This document shows positions 5,796 through 7,465 of a DNA stretch of 7,465 nucleotides, piece by piece. The position numbers and the translations under genes were made by a program. The first letter of the stretch is position 1. Each line of letters begins with the position of its first letter. A model generated the notes under the pieces. The model made no database searches, had not been told where the DNA came from, and was given only the letters and a program-made list of their open reading frames with translations. This DNA is from Deltaproteobacteria bacterium. GTDB taxonomy: Bacteria; Desulfobacterota; G020345765. The stretch lies in the NCBI GenBank assembly GCA_030616835.1, contig JAUWWP010000116.1, positions 1 to 7,465 of the forward strand, in the 5' to 3' direction.

Positions 5796-5876
5796 TAACT
5801 GATGTTTCTTCCTCTTTCACCGTTTAAAGATCCCGGGAATTTTGGGGCTCTGGACCCTTATTTATAAGCGATTCAA

Positions 5877-5971
5877 TGTAGGGGCCGACGCCTGCCTGCC
5901 GTAGCTTCAGCGTAGGCAGGTCCCTGTCGGCCCAAATATTGGTTAAATCCGCCTCAGGCAGAAGCCCTACA
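5877..5971 (+). repeat. Palindromic MITE-like repeat with TGTAGGG ends
   Basis: A 95-base element bounded by TGTAGGG (5877-5883) and CCCTACA (5965-5971). Inside, GGGCCGAC (5882-5889) pairs perfectly with GTCGGCCC (5926-5933), and CCTGCCT (5891-5897) pairs with AGGCAGG (5914-5920). It carries no gene and is probably a non-autonomous dispersed repeat. Confidence 0.6.
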
Positions 5972-5982
5972 ATACTTATATT

Positions 5983-6021
5983 CCCCTCTCCCCTTTTTGG
6001 GGAGAGGGGAAGGGTGAGGGG
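5983..6021 (+). repeat. Perfect C/G-rich hairpin repeat
   Basis: CCCCTCTCCCC (5983-5993), five T residues, then GGGGAGAGGGG (5999-6009) form a perfect 11-bp stem, followed by a further G-rich stretch (GGGTGAGGGGG). Short open frames across it give the spurious translation PSPLFGERGRVRG, which I recognise as a typical false gene produced by this repeat type. There is no T-tract, so it is not a classical terminator. Confidence 0.7.
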
Positions 6022-6046
6022 GAAAACATGCTCCCCTCCCCTGCCT

Positions 6047-6069
6047 GTCCTGAGCGAAGTCGAAGGGGA
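6047..6069 (+). repeat. Dispersed repeat, CCTGAGCGAAGTCGAAGGG copy
   Basis: A compact copy of the CCTGAG...CGAAGGG family also present at 1040-1061 and 6183-6212. It sits between the two C/G-rich hairpin repeats, inside a CCCCTCCCC...GGGGA context. Confidence 0.55.
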
Positions 6070-6085
6070 TTTACAATTTATATTT

Positions 6086-6154
6086 CCCCTCCCCTGGTGG
6101 GAGGGGACTTGGCCTTCGTAGCTAATATAGCGAAGTAGGCTAAAGGGGAGGGGG
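6086..6154 (+). repeat. Compound palindrome enclosing a GCCTTCG...CGAAGTAGGC repeat
   Basis: CCCCTCCC (6086-6093) pairs with GGGAGGGG (6099-6106) over a 5-base loop and could instead pair with GGGGAGGGG at 6145-6153. Between the last two arms lies a separate palindrome: GCC (6112-6114) plus TTCG, paired with CGAAG (6131-6135) and GGC (6138-6140). This is the same family as 1162-1202, so one repeat appears to have landed inside another. Confidence 0.6.
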
Positions 6155-6182
6155 ATTTGCTCTTCAACACGAATTCCCGTTT

Positions 6183-6285
6183 TCCTGAGGAGCGAAGTGT
6201 CTCGAAGGGCCTGTCCTGTTTATCTTGAGACCAGCCGAAGGAAGCGAAGTCGGCACGGCGAAGTAGGCTCCCGAAGGATGTCTTG
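6183..6285 (+). repeat. Tandem fragments of GAAGTCGAAGG-type repeats
   Basis: TCCTGAGGA (6183-6191), GCGAAGTGT and CTCGAAGGGCCT (6201-6212) form a longer variant of the 1040-1061 repeat. Next comes a small hairpin, GCCGA (6234-6238) with TCGGC (6250-6254), then GCGAAGTAGGC (6258-6268), which is the right half of the 1162-1202 family, and CCCGAAGGATG. It appears to be an accretion of partial repeats. The rest of the gap before the next gene (6286-6355) shows nothing recognisable. Confidence 0.5.
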
Positions 6286-6355
6286 GGAAAATGCAGGGAA
6301 GTAATAAGTTGAAAGTTGAGGTGACCCCGAATTTCGCATTAATGGAAAATTTAGT

Positions 6356-7240
6356 ATGGAAAAGGATAAGGTTGTAGAATTTGATTCCCAAAAACGTATC
6401 CTGGAAATGGCGAGGAAATATGTCAATTCCTTAGAGCTATTTCTTGAGGAAAATAATCGCGCCGTTCCAGTGCTCCAGAAAGCGATAAAATATGCCGATA
6501 AAGAATTAAAGCAAAAGATTATCTTCTTATTGGGGAGTTTTGCTAAGGAGAAGGCTTATCAACCCCTGTATAATATCCTTACTGATAAATTGGAGGATGA
6601 AGATATTAGAAGGGATGCCGCCGTCCAACTGAGTGTTACCGGTCCCTTCTTGGAAGATCCCCAGCCCTTAATTGACCAATTACTGAAAGACATGGAAAGC
6701 TCGGATGCGGAGCTAAGACTTCATGCAACCTTCGCGATTGGTTGGGAGGGAAATTACCAAGCAGCTATTCCTCTCATCGAGCGGCTCTACGACAGTGATA
6801 TTCGAGTTCAACAAACAGCGGTTAATGCCTTGTGCAATCTTCGGGACGACAAAATTCTTCATTTGCTGCTGGAGCGCTTGGAGAACGGTCCTTTACTGCA
6901 AAAGAGATGTATCCTTTTAAATCTATGGCGGTTCTACTCCAGGCAAGAAGAAGTAAACGAAGTTTATCTCCGGTATCTGGAACATAAAAACCCGGACCTC
7001 CGCTTTGATGCCTTGGTGTTATTGAAGCACGTTGGCGGCGAAGACCGAAAGTACCTAAAGGTGTATCGCAAGTGTCTGAGGGACGAAGATAACCGTATTC
7101 GAAAATTAGCTCTGGAAAGATTAGACGAAGAAAATGCCAGCAGATGGCTGGAATTAAAAGAGGAAATTGAGGCCTTGCTCAATGATCCGCATATGGAAGT
7201 CAAAAGAGCAGCTATGAATATCCTGAAAAAGATGAGATAG
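6356..7240 (+). CDS. HEAT-repeat protein
   Basis: A 294-residue all-helical protein built of tandem HEAT-like repeats, visible as paired amphipathic helices: about 36-68 (AVPVLQKAIKYADKELKQKIIFLLGSF), 69-100, 104-138 (DAELRLHATFAIGW), 139-176 (SDIRVQQTAVNALCNL), 177-209, 210-240 (NPDLRFDALVLLKHVG), 241-262 and 270-294 (DPHMEVKRAAMNILKKM). There is no signal peptide, membrane segment or catalytic domain, so it is probably a cytoplasmic binding or scaffold protein. HEAT proteins of this size include phycobilin-lyase-like and adaptor types, but no biliprotein context is present and the partner is unknown. An in-frame TGA at 6317-6319 with no ATG between fixes the start at 6356; the ribosome binding site is poor (GGA at 6344-6346). 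It stands alone between a repeat cluster and a convergent gene. Confidence 0.85.
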   Translation: MEKDKVVEFDSQKRILEMARKYVNSLELFLEENNRAVPVLQKAIKYADKELKQKIIFLLGSFAKEKAYQPLYNILTDKLEDEDIRRDAAVQLSVTGPFLEDPQPLIDQLLKDMESSDAELRLHATFAIGWEGNYQAAIPLIERLYDSDIRVQQTAVNALCNLRDDKILHLLLERLENGPLLQKRCILLNLWRFYSRQEEVNEVYLRYLEHKNPDLRFDALVLLKHVGGEDRKYLKVYRKCLRDEDNRIRKLALERLDEENASRWLELKEEIEALLNDPHMEVKRAAMNILKKMR

Positions 7241-7260
7241 ACAGCACCCAGTTTTCACTC

Positions 7261-7280
7261 GAATCCTTGACTCCTTGAAC
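7261..7280 (+). repeat. Short TCCTTGA direct repeat
   Basis: GAATCCTTGACTCCTTGAAC contains TCCTTGA twice with a 9-base period, inside a C/T-rich stretch (7256-7302) between two convergent genes. There are only two copies, so the call is weak. No intrinsic terminator for either gene is visible here. Confidence 0.3.
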
Positions 7281-7308
7281 CCTTTCTTTAAATCCTTTTC
7301 TTAAGTGA

Positions 7309-7465
7309 CTATGTGAAGCTCTGACCCCGGCCTGACTTGGCTATATCAATTTTGGGTACTTTCTTGCCCAATATTTTTTCTGCTTCTTTTGTTATTTTCC
7401 TCGTCCATTCAACATCAGAAAGTCCGCTTTTTTTCCTTTCTTCCCAATTTTTCTTCCTCACTTCA
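7309..7465 (-). CDS. Partial CDS, C-terminal 51 residues of an unidentified protein
   Basis: On the minus strand an open frame enters at the window edge and runs 51 codons to a TAG at 7311-7309. The translation is charged and soluble-looking: EVRKKNWEERKKSGLSDVEW, then TRKITKEAEKILGKKVPKID and IAKSGRGQSFT. The mix of conserved-looking motifs (GLSDVEW, ILGKKVPKID) supports real coding, but I do not recognise the family and the start lies outside the window. The last codons (GRGQSFT) are encoded by GGGGTCAGAGCTTCACATAG, which resembles a dispersed repeat, so the natural C-terminus may have been replaced. It converges on the HEAT-repeat gene with 68 bases between them. Confidence 0.55.
   Translation of the reverse strand, partial: EVRKKNWEERKKSGLSDVEWTRKITKEAEKILGKKVPKIDIAKSGRGQSFT

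Noticed and set aside
5939..6121. 60-codon frame containing PSPLFGERGRVRG and VLSEVEG
   Set aside because: This is a typical spurious translation of the C/G-rich hairpin and CCTGAGCGAAG repeats.
6322..7329. TGACCCCG at 6322-6329 and 7322-7329 flanking the HEAT gene as a target-site or end repeat
   Set aside because: An 8-base match between two flanks of about 200 bases is likely by chance, and the surrounding bases do not match.

Overview
The window looks like a chromosomal piece of an uncultivated Gram-negative bacterium. GyrB is 817 residues long and carries the roughly 170-residue insertion in its TOPRIM half that is known from E. coli-type gyrases and absent from the ~640-residue forms. 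The intergenic DNA is full of short palindromic dispersed repeats (CCTGAG...CGAAGGG, GCCTTCGT...GCGAAGTAGGC, CCCCTCTCCCC/GGGGAGAGGGG types), a style I associate with metagenome-derived genomes of candidate phyla. I cannot assign a phylum from the sequence alone.

Layout. 1-867 is agmatinase (speB), probably the end of a polyamine gene group. 868-1621 is a repeat-rich gap that ends with a frameshifted gene remnant and a long imperfect palindrome. 1622-2282 holds two overlapping genes, a DUF5678-like small protein and a retropepsin-like aspartic protease. 2283-2515 holds a second palindrome and another gene remnant. 2516-4969 is gyrB, followed by a five-copy 10-bp tandem repeat and a good intrinsic terminator. 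5157-5795 is a histidine phosphatase (phosphoglycerate mutase-like). 5796-6355 is a mosaic of at least five palindromic repeats. 6356-7240 is a HEAT-repeat protein. The last ~155 bases, on the minus strand, are the 3' end of an unidentified gene.

The housekeeping genes (speB, gyrB, phosphatase) share no pathway; each stands alone between repeat blocks. The most interesting stretch is 1292-2493. There the DUF5678/retropepsin pair sits between two stem-loop structures that share a 10-base segment near the 3' end and a matching 9-base end motif. Their order and orientation (gene, site, gene pair, site, gene remnant) resemble integron gene cassettes with attC-like sites, but the core bases do not fit the classical attC consensus well. 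This is a hypothesis, not an identification.
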